Positions 1 through 10,190 of a stretch of 64,000 nt of DNA are shown here, one piece after another. Position 1 is the stretch's first letter, and every line of letters begins with the position of its first letter. The position numbers and the translations under genes were made by a program. Where the stretch lies: NCBI RefSeq assembly GCF_043290135.1, contig NC_134710.1, positions 253,134,092-253,198,091 on the forward strand, read 5' to 3'. The notes under the pieces were generated by a model, which did no database searches, was not told where the DNA came from, and was given only the letters and a program-made list of their open reading frames with translations. Origin of the DNA: Rhipicephalus microplus. Lineage: Eukaryota; Arthropoda; Arachnida; Ixodida; Ixodidae.

Positions 1-1842
1 ACGGGCCGCCGGGCCCGATTAGCGATCGGCGGACTAGAATCGCAGGACATATACATGGGTTGTACGGGCACGCCGCAGGGCTCCGTAATCTCGCCCATGC
101 TCTTTAACCTCGTGCTTGTCGGATTACCACAAAAACTCGCTGAGATAGAAGGCCTCCACCATAGCTTGTACGCCGATGATATCACCTTCTGGGTTGCCGA
201 GGGAAATGACGGCCACGTAGAGCAAACGCTGCAAGAAGCCGTCGACGTGGTGCAGGACTACCTTCGCGACACTGGCCTCGAATCTTCCGCCGCTAAATCG
301 GAGCTCCTGCTCTATAGACCATCGCGCCGGGGCCGTAAACCCAAGAACGCCGATTCCGTATTCGAGTGCGCATATAGAGAAATTATTGTACGCACATCAG
401 ACGGCGCTGTCATCCCACAAGTTAACACCATTAGGGTACTGGGCTTGCGCCTGTCCGCCAAGGGCCACAACGGCGAAACCATTCGCAGACTAGAGGGCGC
501 GGTCAATGAAACAATCCGGTTGCTGCAACGAATAACAAATCGGCATAGCGGAATGAAGGAAAGCAATACCATTCGCCTGGTACATGCTTTCGTTATGAAC
601 CATATAACGTACGTCGCCTCCTACCTCAAGTGGCAGGCGACTGAACGCACCAAACTATATTGTCTCATCCGCAAGGCGTACAAACGCGCAATCGAATTAC
701 CGCCCAATACCAGCACGGAAAAATTTCTCGAGCTGGGGTTGCACAATACTCTAGATGAGATAATTGAAGCACACAACATCGCCCAGTACGAACGTCTGGC
801 GAAGACCAGAACTGGTCGACACATCCTCGAGACACTGGGTATCAACTACCATACGCAGCGCGGCGAAAAGGTCGGGATACCCAGACGTATTCACGAGCGC
901 ATCGTCGTTCTGCCGTTGCCTAAGAACATGCACCCGACACATCACATCGGTCGGCGCAACAGGCACGCCCAAGACCTTGAAAAGAAATTCGGCAATAGCA
1001 AAGACACAGTTTACGTGGACGCGGCCCGTTACGACTGCCACCGCGGCTTCGCGGTCGCGATCACGGATCATGTAGGAACTTGCGTCACGAGTGCGACGAT
1101 AGGCACGGAAGAGACGGAGGCGGCCGAAGAAGCTGCCATAGCCCTCGCGATAGCCACCACGGACGCCGAGGTTATAATAGGCGACTCGCAGGCGGCGATA
1201 CGCAACTACGCCAGCGGCCGGATCTCCCGCGAAGCGGCCCGCATTCTCCAAATTCACGAACGCAACATCTGCCGCAAAAATGACAGTTTCCTCGTATGGA
1301 CCCCCGCCCACACGGACCCTCCGCTTGCGGGCAGCGCGACTGCCCACGCCGTGGCTCGAGGACTTACACGCCGAGCTGCGACGCCTGCCGACAGTCCCGA
1401 TGTCTCGCACACTTCGACAGCGATGCGGGAATGGACGTGGGGGGATCGCATGACCACTTTCAGAGACATCACGCAACACTACAGACTGAACAGATGCAAA
1501 TATCCACCACCCCACACCAAACTAAACAAGAAACAGCAGGTTGCCTGGAGACAACTACAGACAACGTACCCAAATCCGGTGATCCTTCGCCTCTGCTACC
1601 CAGGCATTTATACATCCGACGCGTGTAAGGCGTGCGGAGCCAGAGCGACGCTGCAGCACATGCTGTGGAAGTGTACCGGTAACGCGCAGCAGTCCCCTAC
1701 GAACCCGGCAGACATGGCAGTTTCGAACCGCGAGGCGCAATGGGAGGTGGCTCTGCTCAGCCGCGACCTTGCCGATCAACTGTGGGCCGTCCGGCAAGCC
1801 CAGGATGCCGCCCGAGTCCAAGGACTCGAGGCCGTCACCTAG
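1..1842 (+). CDS. LINE ORF2 C-terminal part: reverse transcriptase, RNase H, zinc finger
   Basis: The frame is open from base 1, so the Met at 55 is internal and the true start lies upstream. Visible in order are the RT motif GTPQGSVISP (nt 67-96), the catalytic YADD (nt 169-180), a thumb region, and an RNase H domain (about nt 1009-1370). The RNase H has an Asp in VDAARY (1018-1020), a Glu in the TEETEAAEEA helix and an Asp in GDSQAA. A C-terminal CxxC...H...C finger begins near 1624. The last RNase H acidic position is occupied by His (ATAHAVAR), which may be lineage-typical or a loss. No stop interrupts about 614 codons, so this is the best-preserved retroelement frame in the window. The protein would nick, prime and copy its own RNA and remove template RNA. 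Whether the missing 5' part is intact cannot be seen. Confidence 0.9.
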   Translation, partial: TGRRARLAIGGLESQDIYMGCTGTPQGSVISPMLFNLVLVGLPQKLAEIEGLHHSLYADDITFWVAEGNDGHVEQTLQEAVDVVQDYLRDTGLESSAAKSELLLYRPSRRGRKPKNADSVFECAYREIIVRTSDGAVIPQVNTIRVLGLRLSAKGHNGETIRRLEGAVNETIRLLQRITNRHSGMKESNTIRLVHAFVMNHITYVASYLKWQATERTKLYCLIRKAYKRAIELPPNTSTEKFLELGLHNTLDEIIEAHNIAQYERLAKTRTGRHILETLGINYHTQRGEKVGIPRRIHERIVVLPLPKNMHPTHHIGRRNRHAQDLEKKFGNSKDTVYVDAARYDCHRGFAVAITDHVGTCVTSATIGTEETEAAEEAAIALAIATTDAEVIIGDSQAAIRNYASGRISREAARILQIHERNICRKNDSFLVWTPAHTDPPLAGSATAHAVARGLTRRAATPADSPDVSHTSTAMREWTWGDRMTTFRDITQHYRLNRCKYPPPHTKLNKKQQVAWRQLQTTYPNPVILRLCYPGIYTSDACKACGARATLQHMLWKCTGNAQQSPTNPADMAVSNREAQWEVALLSRDLADQLWAVRQAQDAARVQGLEAVT

Positions 1843-1917
1843 GCCGGGGTGCTTGTAGCCCCACCCCGCTCAATGACGCCGGACATGTTCAATAAAGTTT
1901 TTACTCACTCACTCAAC
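1..1917 (+). mobile_element. I-group non-LTR retrotransposon (LINE), 5' end outside window
   Basis: A LINE copy enters from the left edge and runs to its own 3' end. The coding part is followed by a short 3' UTR with an AATAAA signal near 1890 and a simple TCACTCACTCA tail, a usual ending for target-primed elements. RT followed by RNase H and a Cys/His finger places it in the I group rather than the RTE or CR1 groups. The sequence shows no target-site duplication because the 5' end is outside the window. Confidence 0.88.
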
Positions 1918-2300
1918 TTACAATAGAGAAACACTACATCTGATGGGCCTAAAAACTTGCACACGTTATAGAACTGCGTGAATTAGAGTACCAGTGAAAT
2001 TTAGTTCTGCAAGGTGAACTCACCGATGGCAGCATTTAGTAGCCGTCGGTGTCATGAGGAACCAAGTACGGCCAACAGGCAAAGGGCATCTGCAGACTGG
2101 AAGCTGCCAATGACAGCAATAAAGGGCTGGCCAGGCGTGCACGTCCATTGATAAAGTGTATGAACTGGCCATGACCGGCTGTTGTCAAGGCTCTAGTGCC
2201 GTGCAAAACGATGGCCAGATGAACTCGGAAACCTGTAGTTAGGCGATATTGGCCTACAACTTCATCCAAAGCAAGGCACCGTTGAAATCTTTGCTTTTTC
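1918..2300. other. No gene seen
   Basis: Unremarkable sequence between the LINE tail and the tandem duplication. A minus-strand open frame across 2036-2347 has no recognisable motif and is not supported. Confidence 0.5.
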
Positions 2301-2620
2301 TGGGAGCCGGAGGGAAGCTTGACGTTCACGGGCTCTCGCTGCCACATAGAACTCTCAAGTTGTTACCGAAGAACAGTCTAGGCGCGCTTCCAAAGTAACA
2401 CGATCCACAACAGAATGTAGCATCTCGCAGCTTTGGTTGATCACATCACAGCGCTAGGTCTGGGGACCGGAGGGAAGCTTGACTTTCACGGGCTCTCGCT
2501 GCCACTTAGAACTCTCAAGTTGTTGCCGAAGAGCAGTCTAGGCGCGCTTTCAAACTAACACGATCCACAACAGAATGTAGCGTCTCGCAGTTTTGGTTGA
2601 TCACATCACAGCGCTAGGAC
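2301..2620. repeat. 160-bp tandem duplication
   Basis: Two head-to-tail units, 2301-2460 and 2461-2620, start TGGGAGCCGG / TGGGGACCGG and both end TCACATCACAGCGCTAGG. They differ at roughly a dozen positions, so the duplication is not brand new. I see no coding capacity. The sequence left of the first unit is not related to the unit. Confidence 0.9.
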
Positions 2621-4465
2621 TATGGTTATCACAAAAAGGAGAAGTGACGACTTAACAAACAAAAGCGCCAAGCTGCCCCACCACAACTTCGCAGGGCAAA
2701 ACAGTTATCAACGCTGTCTTTCAATTTTCGGTCACACGAGCACAGCTTGTTCACAAGTCTTGGAACGTCAACAAAGCACCACTCTTCACAACGAACATCG
2801 TTTCACTCCCGAACAGTACATTGCTCTCAAGTAAATAGAAGCGTACGGGCTAATTAGTGGCGAAGCAAGAGCCGAGCGCGTAGTTCATACGTTTCCGTAC
2901 GTACTTGGGGTCACTCAAGTTACGTGTCAAAACGTTGGCAATCCGAAATGTCGCACAACACCCAACTGAGAGACTGGAAAGTCAAGCGAACGAACTGTTA
3001 CCGGCACACAAACACACATTGCAGGCTTCTCGAGTGCTTGTTGCCGTCGATACATCGACGCCGATCCCCGCTTGATAACCACACCGACGCACAGGCTTCG
3101 CTGCGCTTCACCGTACACCATTGCACTGCCACAGCTTTCCGCACTGCTTACACGCACCGAAAGAGCTGCTGTAATCACAACACACCCGGTCAAACGCTGA
3201 AGCAACTCGTGCTAGAAGCGTTTGCTGAAAGTCGCACCGACCGATATGCTGTTTACGACACCATGTTGTTTTCGACAACTGCACAGCACATAAGAGAGCT
3301 CTTAGAAAGTACTTGCACTATTTTCACGGCGTGAAAAAAATTTCTCTTATGTGCGAGGGGGGTGATATGACGAACAGTACAGGCGTGCCAGATGAAAGAA
3401 GTGTTTTGGCAACGTCACGGAGTGAGCTGATGTAGAGGGTATTGCTCCACAACCAATCACAAGCTGTGCTTGTCGGCCAAGCCGTCGTCTGCTCGCGTTT
3501 GTCGACTGCTTCAATCAGAGCATGCGACAGGGGATTCGCCTTCACAACGCTATTATTCTCAGCTCAAGTGGTCGCTGCGTTGCACAAAATAAATGTCAGT
3601 GGCTCGCTCTACCTTTGAATGATGTTCATGCGCCAAGTTAAATGGCTGGTAATTGACGCAGAGTGAATTCAGCCAAGGTTTGCTCCAGAATCGTGAGGGT
3701 TTGCATATTTCCGGTGTCATACAAAGTTACTAGGGTCATTTCATTACAATTGATTACCATATTATAACGGTCCATATCGGTGTCTGAACAGTGAAGGTGA
3801 AGATGCATGATTTGTTTGTAGTTCCATGCGTAATCACGCGCACCCCTAATACGCTTTGGTTTACAAAGTACGCTTTGTTCCAGATCGTCCCAAAGTGTAT
3901 CGATAGCTGTATTTCAGAGATCGCAACCATTGGACAGTTAGAGCCAATGAAAGTACACTAGAGCATAAACTTTATGAACCACTCACTGAAAACTTCCTCT
4001 CATTTTTATTTCCAATAGCGTGCAAAGAATGTGCTCTCATTAACCTCTCTGGTGGTAATTTCCACCAATGAGGCAAGGATCTCGAGTTGCACTTTTAATT
4101 AGATGAGATGGGCTCAACACAATAACATAACAAATAAGGTTGATCCTATGCCATGCCGCGTTCGAATGCACCGACCATTCACGTATCACATTGGTTTTCA
4201 TCCAACCACAAATCTTTACATGCGTAGTTTTATGCCATTGACGCCCAACAGAACTCTTCAATTACTGCGACTTCGAACTTATTCGACGATGGTGGTTGTC
4301 AACACCATCCACTGCGTACAAGGATAACAGCACGCGAAGCTCAAAGCGCCGAAAGAAATAAAAACGCAGTCATCAGGCAGCCCTTAATAGGCGTGAATTA
4401 ACTCAAAACCAGCCAGGGCACCAAAGTATACCGCCGCCGCAGCAGGTTCTAAATAGCCACATTGT
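2621..4465. other. No gene seen
   Basis: Ordinary sequence with no long coding frame, RNA gene or clear repeat. Short open frames (for example 2924-3334 plus) lack motifs and codon structure that I would trust. Confidence 0.45.
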
Positions 4466-4495
4466 TCCTAAGAGTGGTCCGGACCACTCTTAGGA
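4466..4495. repeat. Perfect 30-bp palindrome
   Basis: The left half TCCTAAGAGTGGTCC (4466-4480) is followed directly, with no spacer, by its exact reverse complement GGACCACTCTTAGGA (4481-4495). It could extrude a cruciform or fold into a 15-bp RNA stem. It abuts the MITE-like sequence to its right and may be its terminal inverted structure. Confidence 0.95.
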
Positions 4496-4762
4496 TTTTC
4501 TCTCAGCCTTGCTGTTTTTACGCACAATTTTGCTTCGTGAATCCACTTACGAGCACTTTTCGGTGACGTAAGCAAATATAGCAACTGCATCACCATCGCT
4601 GACATGTTTCCGAGCAGTCACAGAGCGCTTTATTTGCAGCGGCCAATGTGACAATGATGGCCTCTTACGACGTTTTTTCGTTTCGTGAATCGACTTACGC
4701 AACAAAATTTCTCTTGCGCAAAAATGTTTTCGTAAGTGAGTTTTGTGAATCCGGCCCCTGAA
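4496..4762. repeat. MITE-like dispersed repeat (no coding capacity)
   Basis: Contains the motif TTCGTGAATC(C/G)ACTTACG twice in direct orientation (4534-4551 and 4682-4699). An inverted relative, CGTAAGTGAGTTTTGTGAAT, lies at the right end and is followed by CCGGCCCCTG (to about 4762). Repeated sub-terminal motifs plus an inverted end are typical of small non-autonomous DNA transposons. The left terminus is not clear and no target duplication could be set, so the class is unassigned. Confidence 0.4.
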
Positions 4763-4859
4763 AATTTATTGCAATACTTACACTTGTCTTAAGCTTGGTC
4801 TACAATAACTTATTTCACACATTCATAGACAATCGATCATAAAGTGTACCTTAAATAAA

Positions 4860-4874
4860 GGGGGGGGGGGGGGG
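4860..4874 (+). repeat. Poly(G) run of 15
   Basis: Uninterrupted G homopolymer directly after AATAAA; prone to length error and polymorphism. Confidence 0.95.
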
Positions 4875-5539
4875 CTACATGCACAAAAATGTCTTGTATG
4901 CAAGCTCCTCTTCAGGGCACGTGCACGCAACTACACAAATCAGAAACTGAGCTGTACACTCCTAAATATTTCACGGTTTCCATTTCATTAACACACTTCA
5001 CAACACTGAACAGAATAAATTAAGTGTGACACAGTCCACAGAACTTCACCACAGTGCTACACACAACAGCACTCGTACGGCGTTGCGCATTGTGAATGAC
5101 AACAAAGATGGGAAATAAAGCTTGCCCATCCTTATCGTAGCAGAAGCTAATGCTCCCAAGCATTTAAAATTTATCCATATTATTCGTTGCGACGAACGGC
5201 ACACACAGAACACACCCGACGCTAACACTTGTTGCGATGATTACAAGCTTTTCACTTCGGTGTGCACTAAACGCATATCCTGCTTTAGAAAGGTGGATGA
5301 TTACATCATGAAAATCTTCGAAGTTTTTTGCGATTACACTTGAAAGATGGACGGTACAACCCTGGAAACACACGAACCGATGACACTCGCATCCGCGAAC
5401 ACACATTCTACACTGTGCTCGTTTCTTCGTTTCCGCTGTCGATCACACGTGCTGAAAGGGCAGTGAACACTGGCTGGTGACCTATATCTTCCCGGGAATC
5501 TCACAGCGCTTACGATGATCACAACGATAAAACCAGCTA

Positions 5540-5880
5540 TTCTTTTTCCATGTCGCTGCAGCGCCTGCTTCAGCAAGCGCCATGTTTGCCAAGCGAGCCG
5601 ACGGGGCGGCCGTCCAGGCCGTTTTTCGCAGTAGCCAATGAGGAAGAGCCGTGCGAGCCGGCTTGCGGCTTGCAAAAGTTGAGAGCCGCTCTGCCTGACG
5701 TCACAGAGACGGCCGCCCTCGCCCATTTGTGCGGTGGGGGTGTGCGGAGCGGGTGTGTGGCTAGCGCGTGTAAGGGCCCTTAGTCCCTTGCACTGGCGCT
5801 CCTAAATGCGATAACTGGTCATGATGGCCACCATCTTCAGACCTAGCACAGTGAACCTGTCTCTGACGTCACGTTTAACC
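5540..5880. promoter_or_regulatory. GC-rich island with CRE, CCAAT and GC-box motifs
   Basis: A CpG-dense stretch in AT-rich surroundings. It holds two perfect palindromic CRE sites TGACGTCA (5696-5703 and 5864-5871), a CCAAT at 5635-5639 and GGGGCGG at 5603-5609. This combination is typical of a promoter, but no downstream exon could be recognised on either strand. It may be an orphan or a transposon-borne promoter. Open frames on both strands here are probably by-products of high GC. Confidence 0.3.
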
Positions 5881-6217
5881 TGTGTACTCGCAACGTGCTC
5901 CGATGCACATGCGGAGCACAGGGCTACCAGATTGTCCTATTAATATCCATTCTTTTGTTGGAGTTGGCGTCGAATGTTTCTCTTTGGCAATGTGAATATT
6001 TTAAGGCTACATTGTTATCGACTGGGCAAGAAGAGACAATGGTTGAGAATTTTCTTATTGGTGACACCAAATGGCTTAAGCACGCAGGCGTTGCTTCATA
6101 ATCACAGCATCCCCTATATATATACACAAAACACAAGGCCCTAAGAGCTTGCACGCGCTGCTTGAGATCCCGCCACCAAAATACTCAAATGGTTTCAACG
6201 ATCCTTGCACTTGGAGA
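5881..6217. other. No gene seen
   Basis: Short open frames only; nothing recognisable. Confidence 0.45.
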
Positions 6218-6230
6218 CATAGTCCAAGAA

Positions 6231-6728
6231 GCCCCGCTACGGTGGTCTAGTGGTTAAGGTAGCCCCGCCGCGGTGGTCTAGTGGCCAAGGTACTCGGCTG
6301 CTGACCCGCAGGCCGCGGGTTCAAATCCCGGCTGGGGTGGCTGCATTTCCGATGGAGGCGGAAATGGTGTAGGCCCGTGTGCTCAGATTTGGACGCACGC
6401 TAAAGAACCCCAGGTGGTCGAAATTTTCGGAGTCCTCCACTACGGCGTCTCTCATAATCATATGGTGGTTTTGGGACGTTAAACCCCACAAATCAATCAA
6501 TTAGTGGTTATGGTACTCGGCTGCTGACCCGCAGGTCACGGGATCTAATCCCGGCTGTGGCTGATGCATTTCCAATGAAGGCGGAAGTGTTGTAGGCTCG
6601 TGTTTTCAGATTTGGTTGCACGTTAAAAAACCGCAGGTGGTCGAAATTTCAGGAGCCCTCCACTACGGCGTCTCTAATAATCATATGGTGGTTTTGGGAC
6701 GTTTAACCCCACAAATCAATTAATCGAT
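6231..6728 (+). mobile_element. Outer tick tRNA-derived SINE, split by a second SINE
   Basis: The head GCCCCGCTACGGTGGTCTAG... (6231-6260) resumes at 6502-6728 with the rest of the tRNA-like part (CTCGGCTGCTGACCCGCAGG, box B-like GGGATCTAATCCC) and the conserved 3' body. The element is flanked by a perfect 13-bp target duplication CATAGTCCAAGAA at 6218-6230 and 6729-6741. That proves LINE-type insertion and fixes both ends. Confidence 0.93.
6261..6501 (+). mobile_element. Inner SINE (Ruka-type) inserted into the outer SINE
   Basis: A complete SINE with box A region GGTGGTCTAGTGG, box B GGGTTCAAATCCC, the conserved body and a CAATCAATCAAT-like tail. It sits inside the tRNA-like head of the outer SINE. 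The target duplication is TAGTGGTTAAGGT (6248-6260) / TAGTGGTTATGGT (6502-6514), with one mismatch. Same orientation as its host, so it is younger than the outer copy. Confidence 0.93.
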
Positions 6729-6741
6729 CATAGTCCAAGAA

Positions 6742-7128
6742 AGGGCTTGACACGTCTATACTTCGAAAACGTGTTTTGAGGATGAGCGAGCCACTGCCCC
6801 CTCTCACCCTTCGGCTCTCTTGATTATTCTGGGACTGAGCAAAGGGAGCCTTTAAATGTAGGCGTTAGACAGAAGGTTGGTGAACCGAGAAAAATTATTT
6901 TAACTCCAAGCAATGCAAAGTACACGAAATCACGTTAAAATCCGACGCATCGAAACTGACTTGGTCACTGACTCACTGGAAACTGACTCCGTCGGGGACT
7001 ATAGCGGCGTCGCAGCGGCGTCTTGAAAGCACTTGCACGGCAGTTTAAGACACGAAGTGTTGCCGGGGAGCAGAGTCCATGTGCATGCACTTGGAGAAGG
7101 GCTCAGAGGAAACAATAAAGGTGTCTCG
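6742..7128. other. No gene seen
   Basis: No supported feature. Confidence 0.45.
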
Positions 7129-7236
7129 TTTTCCAGAATGATTGTGTGGTTGATATTTACCTTGTCCAATGTCTCACAATATTTTTCCAGGATGGCTGTG
7201 TGGTTGATAGTTATCTTGTCAAACGTCTCACAATAT
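7129..7236. repeat. 54-bp tandem duplication
   Basis: Two adjacent units (7129-7182, 7183-7236) begin TTTTCCAGAATG / TTTTCCAGGATG and both end GTCTCACAATAT, with a handful of substitutions. 54 bp is a multiple of three, so both strands keep an open frame through it, but no protein motif is visible. Confidence 0.85.
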
Positions 7237-8315
7237 TTAGCAACGGTTCTGTGCTCTTTGTTCAGCTCAGGGCATACTTGGCGTGTTGTCAGAGTTGTTT
7301 CGATATGTTTTTTGTCTCGCCAATTTATGAAGAAAGGCCCTTGGCGCATAAGATTTTGTAAACGACGCCGGGAGTGTTGTCAGTTGTTCTTTTTTTACGT
7401 GTTCTGTGTTTGTATAATAAAAATGTAACGTTTCTACAGGCCCGCTTCACAAGTCCTATGGGAGTGATGGGGCTGTATTGGTATCATCTTTATGCGATTA
7501 AAACTTTCATTGATAATTTTCAACCTAATAGGCATACAGGTTTGCGGAAAATTTACTATAGAGGCGAAAAAAATGTTCTAAAAAATAACTGACTTGGGCT
7601 ATTTTGCGGCTATTTCAAATTTACGCGTTGGGCTATGTTTGCGCTATCTTGAAGTTTGATGTAGAGGTTTGAGCCTCACGTCATCTGGTAATTCTGGCAG
7701 AGCGTCGAAGCACTTGCTTTAAACGCGAGTCCTTGTTGCTCGTGCGGAAAATGTGCAATAAAAATACCTTTTTTGTGTCGGTACCTATAATCTCGCAATT
7801 TGTGAGCGGAAATCAGCCTATAGGTTGTTGGCCACCTAAGATTTATTGGCGTGTCTAAAAAACTATAAAAATTTGCATATGCCCTCACGTGACGAGAAGA
7901 CCAAACACTTTACGTCCAGAAAGTTGCTAGATTCAGTGAGACATGACGCTGCGCGACAAGTATTCATAAAATTTCTGTGTAATATTTATTTGCATCTATT
8001 TAGGGCGGACAATTAGGAAGCCAAATCACGCAAAGGCATAGCATCAAAACGCCACAAAAGTTCAATGTCAAAAGATAATTATACCGAGAAGATAAAACAC
8101 CGGGAACTATATACTTGAACCATGCTGAAAAGCTCGGGAACTTTAATCGACTCGGAGCAATATGGACGAAAACGCAGTGTAGTGTGCTCCCAGAAAGGAA
8201 AAGCTAAACTTATTTGTAGAGACTGTTATGTTGCAGAAATTCAGTAATTCAGCATTTCTGTAAGCATTTCTCAACTAGCCAAAGAAAAAATTATTAAGCC
8301 AAGGGTAACTTGAAA
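7237..8315. other. No gene seen
   Basis: AT-rich sequence with only short open frames; nothing recognised. Confidence 0.45.
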
Positions 8316-10190
8316 ATTATTTATTTATTTATTTATTTATAATACCTTACAAGCTCAATGAGAGCATTGAGTAAGGGGGATACAAACTTCAAAGAGTAAT
8401 AGGGCGGTCATCAATAACATGGAATACACAGAAAATAACACAACATCGTGACAAAGCATGTCTAGTCACTGACACTCAAACAAATGTAATACGCGAATGT
8501 TTAACGATTACAGAAAGCTTGAATAACAAGAAATTCAAGGTACATGAACGAAACACAATAAAGAAATTCGGAAGGCGTAGGTATAGAATTCAAGTGAGCA
8601 GCAACGGCGGTGCAACTGAGCAACAAAAACTGGGAGAATAACAAGAACTGGGAGAACAATGGCAATAATAAAAAAAATCAAAGAGAGATCGGAAGGCCGA
8701 GGTGTACAACATACACACGCCTTTTCCAAACACACATACTGCTAGCCGTACGAAGGCGTTTACCAATATAAATTGCAAGACAACGGTGGGTACAGCACAA
8801 ACTAAAGAGAACCAAAGAGAAGTGTGAAACTAGGTGAGTGGCACAGCTGCAGCTACAAACATCAGTGAAGTTAAAGCGATTAGTGCGATGAAAAATGATT
8901 ACACACATGTTTGCGAAATGAATCTGGATCGGTGATGGAGGCGATGTAGTCGGGAAGATCGTTCCATAATGATATGGCCTTAGGAAGCGCTGACAGTTTG
9001 ATTGCCTTTGTTTTGCCGTAAATGCGAGTGAAACTAAGGTGATTGTGCAGGCGTCTGGACATGCGCAATGGTGCTGTTAGGGGTAGCGTAGAACGTCTTG
9101 TGCTGTGAATATATTTATGCAGCAAACATAACAGTGCAACAGAGCGACGAACGTGCAATGAATGGCGAAATAGAATGTTCTTGTTTTAATGTTGTTACGC
9201 TGCAATGAGTGCTATAATTGCGAGATATAAACCGGGCTGCTCTTTTTTGTATGGACTCTAGCATTGTGGTTAGGTAATCTTGGAAAGGGGACCAGACTGA
9301 AGATGCAAATTCCAACTGGGGGCGTACATAAGTGAAATAGGCCAGTTTACGGATGCTTGTTGGAGACTTTCGCAGATTACGACGGAGATAACCTAATGTT
9401 TTTGAGACTTTCGCGCAAATAACACTAATGTGTGCCGACCATGAAAGATTGGGTGTTAGATTGGTGCCTAAGTATTTGTAAGAAGAGCACTGCACTATTG
9501 TATCATTTTTAATAGAGTAGGAATAATTGGAGTTATTGTGTTTACGACTGAAGGTCATAGCACGGCACTTGGAAGAGTTAAGAGACATCTGCCACACGTC
9601 ACACCAGTCACTAATTAGGTTAAGGTCTGTTTCAAGGGTAAGGTGGTCGCCATCATTGTTAATAGCTCGATATATTATGCAATCGTCAGCGAATAGTCTT
9701 ATATTGGAAGATATATTATTTGGCAAATCATTTATGTAGATGAGAAATAATAGAGGTCCGAGAACACTACCCTGTGGAACACCCGAGATGACATCAGAGG
9801 GAGTAGAGGCGTAGTTATTAACCGTAGTGAATTGTTTTCGAAAGGAAAGAAAATTGCGGATCCACGAAAGGGTTAAGGAATCGAGTCTAAGTGCAGATAA
9901 TTTAGATATTAGGTGGCAATGGGCAACGCGGTCAAAGGCCTTTGAAAAATCGATGAATACGCAATCAGTTTGTTTATTTTCATTCATATTGAAATGGAGA
10001 TCGGTTGTTAATTGAAACAATTGGGTGTCACACGAGAAGCCTTTCCGAAAACCATGCTGGTGAGGAAAAAAGAAATTATTTGATTCGAGGTGGCGCCGAA
10101 TATGGGAAGTGATATTATGCTCCAGAAATTCGCAGCAGATTAACGTAAGCGAGATGGGTCTGTAATTATCAGGTGAGGAGCAGCTTCCCT
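8316..10190 (-). mobile_element. CR1/L2-like LINE, 5'-truncated, minus strand
   Basis: On the minus strand the element ends at an (AAAT)n tail (8316-8341 on the plus strand), preceded by a 3' UTR and by RT coding sequence. Homology stops near 10190, just upstream of the NYRPIS motif, as expected of a 5'-truncated LINE copy. No RNase H is present, which together with the RT type suggests the CR1/L2/Jockey side of the LINE tree. Confidence 0.85.
8880..10190 (-). pseudogene. Reverse transcriptase of CR1/L2-like LINE, frameshifted
   Basis: Minus-strand reading gives NYRPISLT near 10165 and then the FRKGFSCDTQL block. FIDFSKAFDRV (RT motif A, catalytic Asp), SGVPQGSVLGPLLF (motif B) and LFADDCIIY (motif C, catalytic FADD) follow. 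The thumb and C-terminal region contains SLWNDLPDYI. The frame is broken by a shift near 9165, after which the C-terminal part (to 8880) continues in another frame. There is no initiating Met because the N-terminal endonuclease half is missing. The catalytic residues are intact but the protein cannot be made whole. Confidence 0.88.

Noticed and set aside
751..1515. 254-codon minus-strand open frame
   Set aside because: Antisense shadow of the LINE RNase H region, which has clear motifs on the plus strand.
5334..5726. 130-codon minus-strand frame in the GC-rich island
   Set aside because: GC-rich sequence gives long chance frames; no domain, signal or splice evidence.
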